Shown here piece after piece: positions 17,416 to 25,255 of a DNA stretch of 64,000 nucleotides (position 1 is the first letter of the stretch; the number at the start of each line of letters is the position of its first letter). The position numbers and the translations under genes were made by a program. The stretch is from Tabrizicola sp. (GTDB lineage: Bacteria; Pseudomonadota; Alphaproteobacteria; Rhodobacterales; Rhodobacteraceae). The notes under the pieces were generated by a model. It had not been told where the DNA came from and made no database searches. It was given only the letters and a program-made list of their open reading frames with translations. The stretch is taken from assembly GCF_016793705.1 (NCBI RefSeq), contig NZ_JAEULO010000068.1, positions 124,001 to 188,000 on the forward strand. The letters are read 5' to 3'.

Positions 17416-17921
17416 AGCGCCGCCAGCAACCGCGCTACCCCGATCTCGGGGCTGGTGTCGTTGATCACCGTCTGGAAGGCGATCCCGTCGGGCATCCGGA
17501 AAGTGGCGCGGGCCAGGCGGGCGCGGATATCCTCGGCGGATTCGCGGCCTCGGGCGGCAAGCCGGGCGGACAGCACGATGTCCGGCGCCGTGACGAGGAT
17601 CACGCGGAGGCCGGGGAAGGTGCGGACGGCCAGAGGCAGGGCCCCGCGGCTGCCGTTGAAGATCACGTCCCCGGGTCCCGGAACCTGGGCCTTCGGGATG
17701 CCATAGGACAGGCCATGCGCCTGCCAGGTCAGGGCAAAGTCGCCGCGCGCCTGGCGGTGGGCGAAGTCCTCGGGGGTAACGCCCTCGAAATCCTCGCTCC
17801 CGGCCTCGGTCGGGCGGGTGATGACGCGGCGGATGAGGCGGAGGTCGGGGCGGGCGGCCAGTGCCCCCCGGATCAGCGTGTCCTTTCCGGCGCCCGAGGG
17901 GCCGACGATGGCCAGGATCAT
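17397..17921 (-). CDS. phnN: PhnN, ribose 1,5-bisphosphate phosphokinase
   Basis: A 174-residue guanylate-kinase-like P-loop enzyme with Walker A 'GPSGAGKDT' at residues 7-15 and 'VITRPTEAGSEDFEGV' in the substrate lid. It phosphorylates ribose 1,5-bisphosphate to PRPP, returning the C-P lyase ribose moiety to nucleotide synthesis. Its start overlaps the phnL stop by 4 bases (ATGA), placing it last in phnGHIJKLN. The 3' end overlaps the convergent DUF1045 gene by 19 bases. Confidence 0.93.
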   Translation of the reverse strand: MILAIVGPSGAGKDTLIRGALAARPDLRLIRRVITRPTEAGSEDFEGVTPEDFAHRQARGDFALTWQAHGLSYGIPKAQVPGPGDVIFNGSRGALPLAVRTFPGLRVILVTAPDIVLSARLAARGRESAEDIRARLARATFRMPDGIAFQTVINDTSPEIGVARLLAALQPARA

Positions 17922-18601
17922 GCGGCAGCCTTCGGGGTGAAGCCGGTCACGTCGACCAGCCGGTCGCAGACCCGCGCCCGCGCGCCTTCGTCATGGAAGA
18001 TGCCCAGGATCGCCGCACCGCGCGCCTTGGCCTCTTCGATCAGGGTCAGCACGACCTCGCGATTGGCGGCGTCAAGGCTGGCGGTGGGCTCGTCCAGAAG
18101 CAGGGCCGGATAGGCATGGGCAAAGCCGCGCGCGATATTCACCCGCTGCTGCTCGCCGCCCGAGAAGGTGGTCGGCGAAAGGGCCCAGAGCCTGTCGGGG
18201 ATGTTCAGGCGCTTGAGGAGGCTCGCCGCCCGGCCCCGCGCCTCGGTTGCCGGGGTGCCAAGCGCCAAGAGCGGCTCGGCCACCACGTCCAGCGTCGGGA
18301 CGCGGGGGACGACGCGCAGGAACTGGCTGACGTAGCCGAGGGTATGGCGGCGCAGCGCGATGATCTGGCGCGGCTCGGCACTGGCAACGTCGGTGTCGCC
18401 CACGACAAGCCGGCCCCCGGCGGTCAGGTAGTTACCATAGACCATCCGCATCAGGGTGGATTTGCCCGCACCCGACTGGCCGGTAAGGCCGACGCATTCG
18501 CCAGCCGACACGGTCAGCGCCACCCCGGTCATCACCGGGATCACTGCGCCGCCCTGGTTGTGCAGCGTGAAGGACTTCGACAGGTTCTCGATACGGATCA
18601 T
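17918..18601 (-). CDS. phnL: PhnL, C-P lyase-associated ABC-type ATPase
   Basis: A 227-residue ABC ATPase without membrane partner, with Walker A 'GQSGAGKST', signature 'FSGGEQQRVNIARG' and Walker B 'ALLLDEPTASLD'. PhnL is needed, with PhnG, PhnH and PhnI, for coupling phosphonate to ATP and binds the C-P lyase core. It starts 4 bases after phnK and overlaps phnN. Confidence 0.94.
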   Translation of the reverse strand: MIRIENLSKSFTLHNQGGAVIPVMTGVALTVSAGECVGLTGQSGAGKSTLMRMVYGNYLTAGGRLVVGDTDVASAEPRQIIALRRHTLGYVSQFLRVVPRVPTLDVVAEPLLALGTPATEARGRAASLLKRLNIPDRLWALSPTTFSGGEQQRVNIARGFAHAYPALLLDEPTASLDAANREVVLTLIEEAKARGAAILGIFHDEGARARVCDRLVDVTGFTPKAAA

Positions 18602-18605
18602 GGGC

Positions 18606-19391
18606 TTACACCTGCAGGACGGAGGATACGAGAAGCTGCGTATAGGCGTGCTGCGGATCGTCGAGCACCTGATCGGTCAGGCCCTGCTCCACCACCCGGC
18701 CGGATTTCATCACCATCAGCCGGTGCGCCAGAAGCCGCACGACGGCAAGGTCATGGGTCACGATGATCACCGATAGGCCCAGGTCCCGGACCAGCCCGCG
18801 CAGGAGGTCCAGAAGGCGTGCCTGCACGCTGACATCGAGGCCGCCTGTGGGTTCATCCATGCACACCAGCCGCGGCGAGGTGACGAGATTCCGCGCGATC
18901 TGGAGCCGCTGCTGCATGCCCCCTGAAAATGCCGAAGGCCGGTCATCCACCCGGTCGGCGGCAATCTCGACCCGGCCCAGCCAGTCCAACGCCTTGCCCC
19001 GGATCTCGCCATAGTGCCGGGCCCCCACGGCCATCAGCCGCTCGCCCACGTTACCGCCCGCGCTGACGCCCATCCGCAGCCCGTCGCGCGGGTTCTGGTG
19101 GACATAGGCCCAGTCGGTGCGAGAAAGCCGTCGGCGCTCGGTTTCTGACATCGCGAGCACGTCGCGCCCGTCGTAGCTGACGCGACCAAGGTCCGCGCGC
19201 TGATGCCCCGCCAGGCAGGAGAGCAGCGTCGACTTGCCCGAGCCGCTTTCGCCGACAATCCCCAGCACCTCGCCCGGCCAAAGGTCGAAGGACACATCCG
19301 CACAGCCGATCCGCGGCCCATAGCGCTTGGTCAGCCCCTCGACCTTCAGCAAGGGCTGCTCGGTGGCAACCACCTTCCCCATCACCGTCAT
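18606..19391 (-). CDS. phnK: PhnK, C-P lyase core-complex ABC ATPase
   Basis: A 261-residue ABC ATPase resembling dipeptide-transport ATPases: Walker A 'GESGSGKST', signature 'FSGGMQQRLQIARN', Walker B 'LVCMDEPTGGLD'. PhnK docks on PhnJ in the PhnGHIJ core and uses ATP to drive opening or turnover. The start at 19391 overlaps the phnJ stop (ATGA); a longer frame upstream lies inside phnJ and is rejected. Confidence 0.94.
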   Translation of the reverse strand: MTVMGKVVATEQPLLKVEGLTKRYGPRIGCADVSFDLWPGEVLGIVGESGSGKSTLLSCLAGHQRADLGRVSYDGRDVLAMSETERRRLSRTDWAYVHQNPRDGLRMGVSAGGNVGERLMAVGARHYGEIRGKALDWLGRVEIAADRVDDRPSAFSGGMQQRLQIARNLVTSPRLVCMDEPTGGLDVSVQARLLDLLRGLVRDLGLSVIIVTHDLAVVRLLAHRLMVMKSGRVVEQGLTDQVLDDPQHAYTQLLVSSVLQV

Positions 19392-20278
19392 GCCGCGCCC
19401 TCCGGCTCGGGCGCCCAGAGACGCCCCTTCATGCCCCGCGCCCGTCGCCCCGCGCAGTAGTCGGTGTCCGAGCAGACGAACATCCGCCCGCCCTGATCGT
19501 CGGTGATCACCTCGTCCAGGTAGCTGTCCTTTGCCCCGCACAGATCGCAATCATGCGGCGCCTTCGAGGTCTCGAACGGGTGGTCGTCGAAATCGAGGCT
19601 CACGGCCTGGGTCCAGGGCGGCAGTGCATAGATCCGCTGCTCGCGCCCCGCGCCGAAGAGCTGGATCGCCGGATTGCCCGACAGTTTCGGATTGTCGAAC
19701 TTCGGGATCGGCGAAGGGTCCATCACATAGCGCCCCTCGACCCTCACCGGATAGGCGTAGGAGGTCGCGATCTGGCCGTGCCTCGCGATGTCCTCGTAAA
19801 GCTTCACATGCATCAGCCCGTATTCCTCCAGCTCGTGCATCTTCCGCGTCTCGGTTTCGCGCGGTTCCAGAAAACGCAGGGGTTCCGGGATCGGGACCTG
19901 ATAGACAAGGATCTGTCCCTGTTTCAGCGCGGACTCGGGAATGCGGTGGCGGGTCTGGATCACCGTCGCCTGGCCCGTGGCTTCCGTCACCGCGACCCCG
20001 GCCGTGCGCTGGAAGAAGCGGCGGATACTGACGGCGTTCGTCGTATCGTCCGCCCCCTGGTCGATGACCTTGAGCCGGTCCTCGGGGACAAGGCAGGCCG
20101 CCGTCACCTGCACCCCGCCGGTCCCCCAACCGTAGGGCATCGGCATCTCGCGGCTGGCAAAGGGTACCTGATAGCCCGGCACCGCGATCCCCTTCAGGAT
20201 CGCGCGGCGGATCATCCGCTTGGTCTGCTCGTCGAGGTAGGCGAAGTTGTAGGCCCCGGCTGCAAGATGTTCGGTCAT
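19388..20278 (-). CDS. phnJ: PhnJ, radical-SAM carbon-phosphorus lyase
   Basis: A 296-residue protein and the catalytic subunit that breaks the C-P bond of ribose 1-phosphonate 5-phosphate, releasing alkane and a cyclic phosphate. The unusual iron-sulfur cluster motif is intact: Cys244, Cys247, Cys269 and Cys275 (C-x2-C-x21-C-x5-C). The N-terminal 'KGIAVPGYQVPFASREMP' contains the conserved glycine region used as the protein radical site. Length matches the family. It overlaps phnI and phnK by 4 bases on each side. Confidence 0.96.
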   Translation of the reverse strand: MTEHLAAGAYNFAYLDEQTKRMIRRAILKGIAVPGYQVPFASREMPMPYGWGTGGVQVTAACLVPEDRLKVIDQGADDTTNAVSIRRFFQRTAGVAVTEATGQATVIQTRHRIPESALKQGQILVYQVPIPEPLRFLEPRETETRKMHELEEYGLMHVKLYEDIARHGQIATSYAYPVRVEGRYVMDPSPIPKFDNPKLSGNPAIQLFGAGREQRIYALPPWTQAVSLDFDDHPFETSKAPHDCDLCGAKDSYLDEVITDDQGGRMFVCSDTDYCAGRRARGMKGRLWAPEPEGAA

Positions 20279-21381
20279 TCCGCAGCCTCCTGCATTGCCC
20301 CGGCCTCGGCCCGCAGCTTGCGGACCAGCTCCAGCTCGGCCTGGAAGTCGACGTAGTGCGGCAGCTTGATATGTTCGAGGAACCCGGTGGCCTGGATGTT
20401 GTCGCAGTGCATCAGGACGAACTCCTCATCCTGCGCGGGCGCGCCGGTGAAGTCCTCGCCCAGCTCCTGCCAGCGCAGGGCCCGGTCGACGAGGGACATG
20501 GCGATGGCCTTGCGCTCCGACTGGCCGAAGACCAGGCCGTAGCCGCGAGTGAACTGTGGCGGCTCGGTGCGGCTGCCCTTGAACTGGTTCACCGTCTCGC
20601 ATTCGGTCAGCTCGACCTCGCCGACCTCGACCGCGAAGCCCAGCTCGGGGATGTCGACCTCGACCGCGACTGTTCCGATCCGCAACTCGCCGACGAAGGC
20701 ATGGGTCCGACCATAGCCGCGCTGGGTGGAATAGGCCATCGAGAGCACGAAGCCCTCGTCGCCCCGCGTCAGGGCCTGAAGGCGCAGCGCGCGGCTGGCG
20801 GGCAGCTCCATCGGCTCGCGCGTCAGGTCGGGTGGCATCGTGTCGGAAGGCGTCGCTTCTTCGATAAGCCCGTCCTGGTTCAGGAAGCCGGTCACATGCG
20901 GGGCGCGGGTTTCATCTTCACAGCGGCCCTGCCCCTTGAGGGGAGAGGGCGACCCTTGGTCAGGCGTCGCGCCTTCGGCCATCAGCGTGAAATCCAGAAG
21001 CCGGTGCGTATAGTCGAAGGTCGGCCCCAGCACCTGCCCGCCCGGCAGGTCCTTGAAGGTGGCCGAGATGCGCCGGTCCACCGCCATCGCACCCGTATCC
21101 ACCGGACGCGAGGACGCCAGCCGAGGCAGGGTCGTCCGATAGGCACGGATCAGGAAGACCGCCTCGATCAGGTCGCCGCGCGCCTGCTTGATCGCGAGCG
21201 CGGCGAGGTCGGGGTCGTAGAGCGAGCCCTCGGCCATCACCCGGTTCACCGCCAGCTTCATCTGCTCGCGGATCTGGGGGATGGTCAGCTCGGGCACCGC
21301 CGGATTCCCCCGGCGCTCCTCGGCCAACCACTCATGCGCATTGTCGATGGCGCGTTCGCCACCCTTCACGGCCACATACAT
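20275..21381 (-). CDS. phnI: PhnI, C-P lyase subunit (phosphonate ribosyltransferase component)
   Basis: A 368-residue subunit that with PhnG, PhnH and PhnL displaces adenine from ATP with phosphonate; PhnI also has nucleosidase activity. Family features include N-terminal 'MYVAVKGGERAIDNAH' and C-terminal 'MHCDNIQATGFLEHIKLPHY', the latter supplying metal ligands. Residues about 139-156 look like an in-frame insertion, 'PSPLKGQGR', encoded by a strong DNA hairpin. It is otherwise the usual length. The ATG at 21381 shares its A with the phnH stop (TGATG). Confidence 0.94.
   Translation of the reverse strand: MYVAVKGGERAIDNAHEWLAEERRGNPAVPELTIPQIREQMKLAVNRVMAEGSLYDPDLAALAIKQARGDLIEAVFLIRAYRTTLPRLASSRPVDTGAMAVDRRISATFKDLPGGQVLGPTFDYTHRLLDFTLMAEGATPDQGSPSPLKGQGRCEDETRAPHVTGFLNQDGLIEEATPSDTMPPDLTREPMELPASRALRLQALTRGDEGFVLSMAYSTQRGYGRTHAFVGELRIGTVAVEVDIPELGFAVEVGEVELTECETVNQFKGSRTEPPQFTRGYGLVFGQSERKAIAMSLVDRALRWQELGEDFTGAPAQDEEFVLMHCDNIQATGFLEHIKLPHYVDFQAELELVRKLRAEAGAMQEAAE
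20926..20950. repeat. GC-rich hairpin inserted in frame within phnI
   Basis: The + strand reads GCCCT-g-CCCCT-tg-AGGGG-ag-AGGGC, a nested inverted repeat with two 5-bp arm pairs. It encodes phnI residues 144-152. Such CCCCTTGAGGGGAGAGGG units occur as interspersed palindromes in many GC-rich genomes, so this may be a palindromic element that entered a coding region without breaking the frame. Confidence 0.5.
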
Positions 21382-21950
21382 CAGATCGCCTCCACGCGGG
21401 TGGACCGGGGCAGACCGGCGATGCGGTCGCCGGCGGTGAAAAGCGTGTCGAAGCCCAGGGGGAACAGCGCACGGTTGGCACGGAAGGCCGCCGTCTCGGG
21501 CAGGTTCAGCCAGGTTGCCGTCTCGATCCCCGGGCCGGTCAGACAGGCGCCGTGGTTCACCAGCCGGTCGCATTCGACGATCAGCGTGGCCGAACGGTCG
21601 GGATAGTCGGGCTGGCCGATCCGGAAGCGGAGGGACGGTTGCAGCGCCTCCCAGGTGCCGACCGCAAAGTCTGCGTCTTCGGCGACAGCCAGCGGCGCGC
21701 CGATGTGGAAGGCCACCCAGTCGCGCACCGCAGGGCAGTCGGCCTCGCCCGCCAGATGCAGGCGTGTCGTCGGGTCGGCAAGGACCAGAAGCGCCACGCC
21801 CGCCGCAATGGACAAGGGGGCGGGCGGGGTCGCTCCCTGGACGCGCCGGATCGTGCCCGGACGCGCCATTGCCTCCAGAATCTCGCGGAAGGCCCGGGCG
21901 GACTGGACGGGGGCCTCGGTGAAGCCGCCCTCAAGCGCGTCGGTGATCAT
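21381..21950 (-). CDS. phnH: PhnH, C-P lyase subunit
   Basis: A 189-residue PLP-transferase-fold protein without cofactor site, forming part of the PhnGHIJ core. Typical motifs are 'FREILEAMARPGTIRRV' near residue 21 and 'PGIETATWLNLP' near 143. It is required for forming ribose 1-phosphonate 5-triphosphate. The start overlaps phnG by 4 bases (ATGA) and the stop shares a base with the phnI start. Confidence 0.94.
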   Translation of the reverse strand: MITDALEGGFTEAPVQSARAFREILEAMARPGTIRRVQGATPPAPLSIAAGVALLVLADPTTRLHLAGEADCPAVRDWVAFHIGAPLAVAEDADFAVGTWEALQPSLRFRIGQPDYPDRSATLIVECDRLVNHGACLTGPGIETATWLNLPETAAFRANRALFPLGFDTLFTAGDRIAGLPRSTRVEAI

Positions 21951-22396
21951 TTGTCCTCTCCCCGGACCATGGTGAAGAAATCGACCCTGGTGCCTGCGGC
22001 CTTCGCAGCTCGGGTGGCCCGGGCGGCCCGGGCTTCGGCCTCCAGCGGCTGCACAACCCGCGACATCAGCTCGGCGGCCTGGCCGGTCTGCATCAACGCA
22101 TCCACCGCCGCCGCCCGCAGCGCATGGCCCTTGTCGCGGCCCTGCACCCAGGCATGCCCGACCTCACCGGTCGCAAGCCGGACCGACGCGCGTGTGACTG
22201 TCATCTCGCCAAGATTGAAGGCCGAGCCGGTGGCCCCGACCCGACCCCGCACCATCACCGCGCCGATCTCGGGCTGGCGAAGGACGGTATGCGCCGGAAG
22301 GTGCGGCACAAGTGCCACCAGACGGGCGGGCGGAGCCTTGGCAAGCGTGGCCATCCAGGTCTTGCGGGCCAGAGGCGAGGCGTCGGTCATTTTCAT
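21947..22396 (-). CDS. phnG: PhnG, C-P lyase subunit
   Basis: A 149-residue first subunit of the phnGHIJKLN operon. 'PEIGAVMVRGRVGATGSAFNLGEMTVTRASV' (a continuous match, split by a turn) and 'GHAWVQGRDKGHALRAA' are family hallmarks. It binds the PhnI-PhnH dimer in the core complex. The ATG at 22396 is preceded by GAGATG. The operator-like repeat at 22415-22442 lies about 20 bases upstream. Confidence 0.93.
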   Translation of the reverse strand: MKMTDASPLARKTWMATLAKAPPARLVALVPHLPAHTVLRQPEIGAVMVRGRVGATGSAFNLGEMTVTRASVRLATGEVGHAWVQGRDKGHALRAAAVDALMQTGQAAELMSRVVQPLEAEARAARATRAAKAAGTRVDFFTMVRGEDK

Positions 22397-22414
22397 CTCG
22401 ACAGGTTGAGGGGG

Positions 22415-22442
22415 TTGTCTAGTATCCTATACAACTATACAA
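22415..22442. promoter_or_regulatory. Likely PhnF operator in the phnG-phnF divergent promoter
   Basis: TTGTCTAG-tatc-CTATACAA forms an inverted repeat with one mismatch in 8-bp arms, and the right arm is repeated at once (CTATACAA-CTATACAA). Site shape and AT-richness suit a GntR/HutC-type dimer. It would cover the phnG promoter, giving repression by the adjacent PhnF. The binding assignment is inferred from position. Confidence 0.65.
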
Positions 22443-22508
22443 ATCATAACTGACGGTCGGCCCCCGGCCAACCGGAGAGTTGTGAATTTTTCATGACGGG
22501 ATAAGCCC

Positions 22509-23219
22509 TTGAAGGAATCCATCTGGTCCGCCATCGCGGCCGCGCTGACCGAAGAGATCGCGGCGGGTCATTACCGCCCCGGCGACCGGCTGCCCACCGA
22601 GGCGGCGCTGGCGGCGCGTTTCGGGGTGAACCGTCACACCGTCCGCCATGCGCTTTCCGCGCTGGCCGAGCGTGGCCTCGTCCACTCCCGCCAGGGGGCG
22701 GGGGTCTTCGTGGCACAGCGGCCGACCGATTATCCGCTGGGTCGGCGGGTGCGGTTCCATCAGAACGTGCTTGCCGCGGGGCAGACCCCCTCGCGCCGGA
22801 TCAGCCGGACCGAGACGCGACCCTGCGATCCCGAGGAAGCCCGTATCCTCCGTTTGAAGCCGGGCGATGCGGTGCATGTGGTCGAGGGAATCTCGCTGGC
22901 CGACGGGCAGCCCATTGCGACCTTCCGGTCGATCTTTCCGGCCGCCCGGTTTCCGGGCCTGCTGGCCTCGATCCGCGAGACGGGCTCGATCACCCGCTCG
23001 CTCGCAGCTTCAGGTCTCACCGACTACACCCGCGCCGAGACGCGGCTGACGGCGCAGCTGGCGGACCCGGTGCTGGCCGTGGCGCTGGCGGTGCGGCCCG
23101 GCGCGCCGGTGATGCGGACGGTGGCGGTGAACGTCGACCCCGGCGGGGTTCCGATTGAGCTTGGAACCACCTGGTTCGCGGGAGAGCGGGTCACGCTGAC
23201 GGTGGCGGATCAGCCCTGA
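22509..23219 (+). CDS. phnF: PhnF, GntR/HutC-family regulator of phosphonate metabolism
   Basis: A 236-residue regulator. An N-terminal winged helix (about 8-75) includes 'GDRLPTEAALAARFGVNRHTVRHAL', split by the turn of the GntR motif. A C-terminal UTRA effector domain follows, with 'HVVEGISLADGQPIATFRSIFPAARF'-type strands. It begins at TTG: the nearby ATG at 22493 is out of frame and stops at once, and no ATG within the domain is usable. A weak start suits low repressor levels. It is divergent from phnG; its 3' end overlaps the convergent acyltransferase gene by 10 bases. Confidence 0.9.
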   Translation: MKESIWSAIAAALTEEIAAGHYRPGDRLPTEAALAARFGVNRHTVRHALSALAERGLVHSRQGAGVFVAQRPTDYPLGRRVRFHQNVLAAGQTPSRRISRTETRPCDPEEARILRLKPGDAVHVVEGISLADGQPIATFRSIFPAARFPGLLASIRETGSITRSLAASGLTDYTRAETRLTAQLADPVLAVALAVRPGAPVMRTVAVNVDPGGVPIELGTTWFAGERVTLTVADQP

Positions 23220-23827
23220 TACTTCTCCAGGAACGCCTCGGCCTTCAGCGAGCGGAAGTCGAGAAGGGCGGCGCGAAGCCGGTCGTGGCTCCAGTCCCAC
23301 CAGGCGAGCGCCATGAGACGGTCGGCGATGCCGGTGGCGAAACGGGGCCGGAGAGGCTGGGCGGGGATGCCGGCCATGATCATGTAGGGCGGCACATCCT
23401 TGGTGACGACCGCCCCCGAGGCGATGATCGCACCGGCGCCAATCGTGACCTCGGGCTTCACGATGACGCCGTGGCCAAGCCAGGTATCGGGGCCGATCAC
23501 CGTGCGGCGGCTGGCGCGATGCGTCATGAACTCCGCGTCATCCGGCACATCGTCCCAATAAGAGGTCGAGCGGTAGAGGAAATGGTGGAGGCTGGCGTTC
23601 GCCATCGGATGATCGGTCGGGCCGATCCGGGTCATCGCGGCGATGTTGGCGAACTTTCCCAAGGTGGCATTGGCGATGTCCGAAAGGCGATCGCAGTAGG
23701 CATAATCCTCGAATGTCGAATTGAGGACGCGCGAGCCCTCGCCCACCTCGCACCAGGCGCCGAAGGTCGAACCGATGATCATGCATCCGGGGTGGACGAA
23801 GGGTTCGGTGGCCGAAAGCTTGGGCAT
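23210..23827 (-). CDS. Hexapeptide-repeat acyltransferase of the phn cluster
   Basis: A 205-residue left-handed beta-helix transferase: repeats 'IIGSTFGAWCEVGEGS', 'VIGPDTWLGHGVIVKPEVTIGAGAIIASGAVVTKDV' (two coils) and the 'PPYMIMAGIPAQPLRPRF' cap are typical of xenobiotic/chloramphenicol-type acetyltransferases. A subgroup of this family is specifically linked to phosphonate loci. It may N-acetylate aminoalkylphosphonates as PhnO does, although PhnO is an unrelated GNAT (inference). It follows phnE by 1 base, so it is the last gene of phnC-D-E-E. Confidence 0.85.
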   Translation of the reverse strand: MPKLSATEPFVHPGCMIIGSTFGAWCEVGEGSRVLNSTFEDYAYCDRLSDIANATLGKFANIAAMTRIGPTDHPMANASLHHFLYRSTSYWDDVPDDAEFMTHRASRRTVIGPDTWLGHGVIVKPEVTIGAGAIIASGAVVTKDVPPYMIMAGIPAQPLRPRFATGIADRLMALAWWDWSHDRLRAALLDFRSLKAEAFLEKYQG

Positions 23828-23828
23828 C

Positions 23829-25151
23829 TTACGTCCCCTTGATCAGCTTGCGGCGGAGCCAGCCCGACAAGCTGTCCATCAGCATCACCATCAGGACGAT
23901 GAGGACCATGTAATAGGCCACTTCCTCCCAGTCCTTCTGTGTGATGATCGCCTGGGTGAGAAGAAGGCCGATCCCGCCGCCGACGATCGCGCCGATCACG
24001 GTCGCGCTGCGGGTGTTGGATTCCAGATAATACAGCACCTGCGACAGCAGCACCGGTGTGATCTGCGGGATCACCCCGAACCGGGCGCGTTGCAGGGCGC
24101 CGGCACCGGTGGAGCGGATGCCCTCGACCTGCCTCTCGTCGATGTTCTCCAGCGCTTCCGAGAAGGTCTTTCCGAAGGTGCCGGTATCGGTGATCGCGAT
24201 GGCGATGGCGCCGGTCATCGGGCCGGGACCGAAGGCGCGCGAGAGGATGATCGTCCAGATCAGGCCGTCGACGCCGCGGATGAAGTCGAATATGCGGCGC
24301 GCGGCAAAGCGCAGGGGGCCAAGCGGGTTGAAATTCCGTGCCGCGAGGAAGCCCAGCGGCAGGGCGACCAGCGCGGAAGACATCGTGCCGAGGAAGGCCA
24401 TCAGAACCGTCTCGAACATCGCCCAGGCCACGTCGCCGTGACGCCACATCCGGTTGGTCCAGAAGTCATGCGCCATGTGGACAAGGTTCGACTGCGCCGG
24501 GTCGATCCGGTCAGCGCTGGCGGCCAACCTCACCAGTTCGCCGAAGGACTTGCCGTAGAACGGGCTGTCGAGGGTAAAGAACCACAGCTCCCAGCCAGGT
24601 TCATACTTGAAGGTCTCGACCTTGGAGCGAGAATAGCTGAAACGGCCGTGGTCGGTGGTGACAGAGACCTTGTTCTCGGACACGCTGATCCAGTCGGGGA
24701 TCGGCTGCGGCGCGGTCAGGACCGGCTTGCCGCCTTCGGGCCGGATGTCGATGGTGCCGTAAGCGGGGACGACGTAGCGTGCGCCCTGGTCGTCGTAGGT
24801 GATCACGTGACCGTCACCAAGGTCGATCGTCGTGGTGGTGCCGTTGATCGTGACCCAGTCGGGCAGCATGCCGTCGGGGTAGGTGCCCTTGGCCTCGCCC
24901 TCGATGGCGACGGTGACGCGGTCTGTCCGGTTGTCGCGGGTGACATGGGTCTTGTGCGACCAGAAGTCGCCCAGAAGAATCGCGGCATTGTCGAGGCGGG
25001 CGCGCTGCACGAGGCCAACGATGTCGAAGCTGATCGCAGCGTAGACGAGATAGGCCAGGATCGCGGCGGGGATGGCGAAGGCCAGCCGGGTCCTGGCCGC
25101 GAAGCGACGGGTCACCGTGTCGGCGAGACTGGCGGCGGGCGTTGCGGTCAT
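23829..25151 (-). CDS. phnE: PhnE, phosphonate ABC permease, long form with periplasmic insert
   Basis: A 440-residue permease. One N-terminal helix (about 20-42) is followed by about 150 residues of hydrophilic, beta-rich sequence, including 'HKTHVTRDNR' and 'TIDLGDGHVITYDDQGARY'. A five- to six-helix ABC permease domain follows with EAA-type loop 'EALENIDERQVEGIRSTGA'. The extra domain lies outside the membrane and may contact PhnD. I chose 25151; an in-frame ATG at 25193 has a GGGGGAGGA stretch but very close spacing. It pairs with the shorter PhnE upstream, giving a heterodimeric channel. Confidence 0.9.
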   Translation of the reverse strand: MTATPAASLADTVTRRFAARTRLAFAIPAAILAYLVYAAISFDIVGLVQRARLDNAAILLGDFWSHKTHVTRDNRTDRVTVAIEGEAKGTYPDGMLPDWVTINGTTTTIDLGDGHVITYDDQGARYVVPAYGTIDIRPEGGKPVLTAPQPIPDWISVSENKVSVTTDHGRFSYSRSKVETFKYEPGWELWFFTLDSPFYGKSFGELVRLAASADRIDPAQSNLVHMAHDFWTNRMWRHGDVAWAMFETVLMAFLGTMSSALVALPLGFLAARNFNPLGPLRFAARRIFDFIRGVDGLIWTIILSRAFGPGPMTGAIAIAITDTGTFGKTFSEALENIDERQVEGIRSTGAGALQRARFGVIPQITPVLLSQVLYYLESNTRSATVIGAIVGGGIGLLLTQAIITQKDWEEVAYYMVLIVLMVMLMDSLSGWLRRKLIKGT

Positions 25152-25255
25152 TGGGTCGCCCCTTGCGCTGGCATTGGCGTCGCCCCTCGCCATTCCTCCC
25201 CCCTGGTCGGCGGGCGATGGGTTTGGGGGGCTGCGGTGCAGATGAGGTGCATGAC

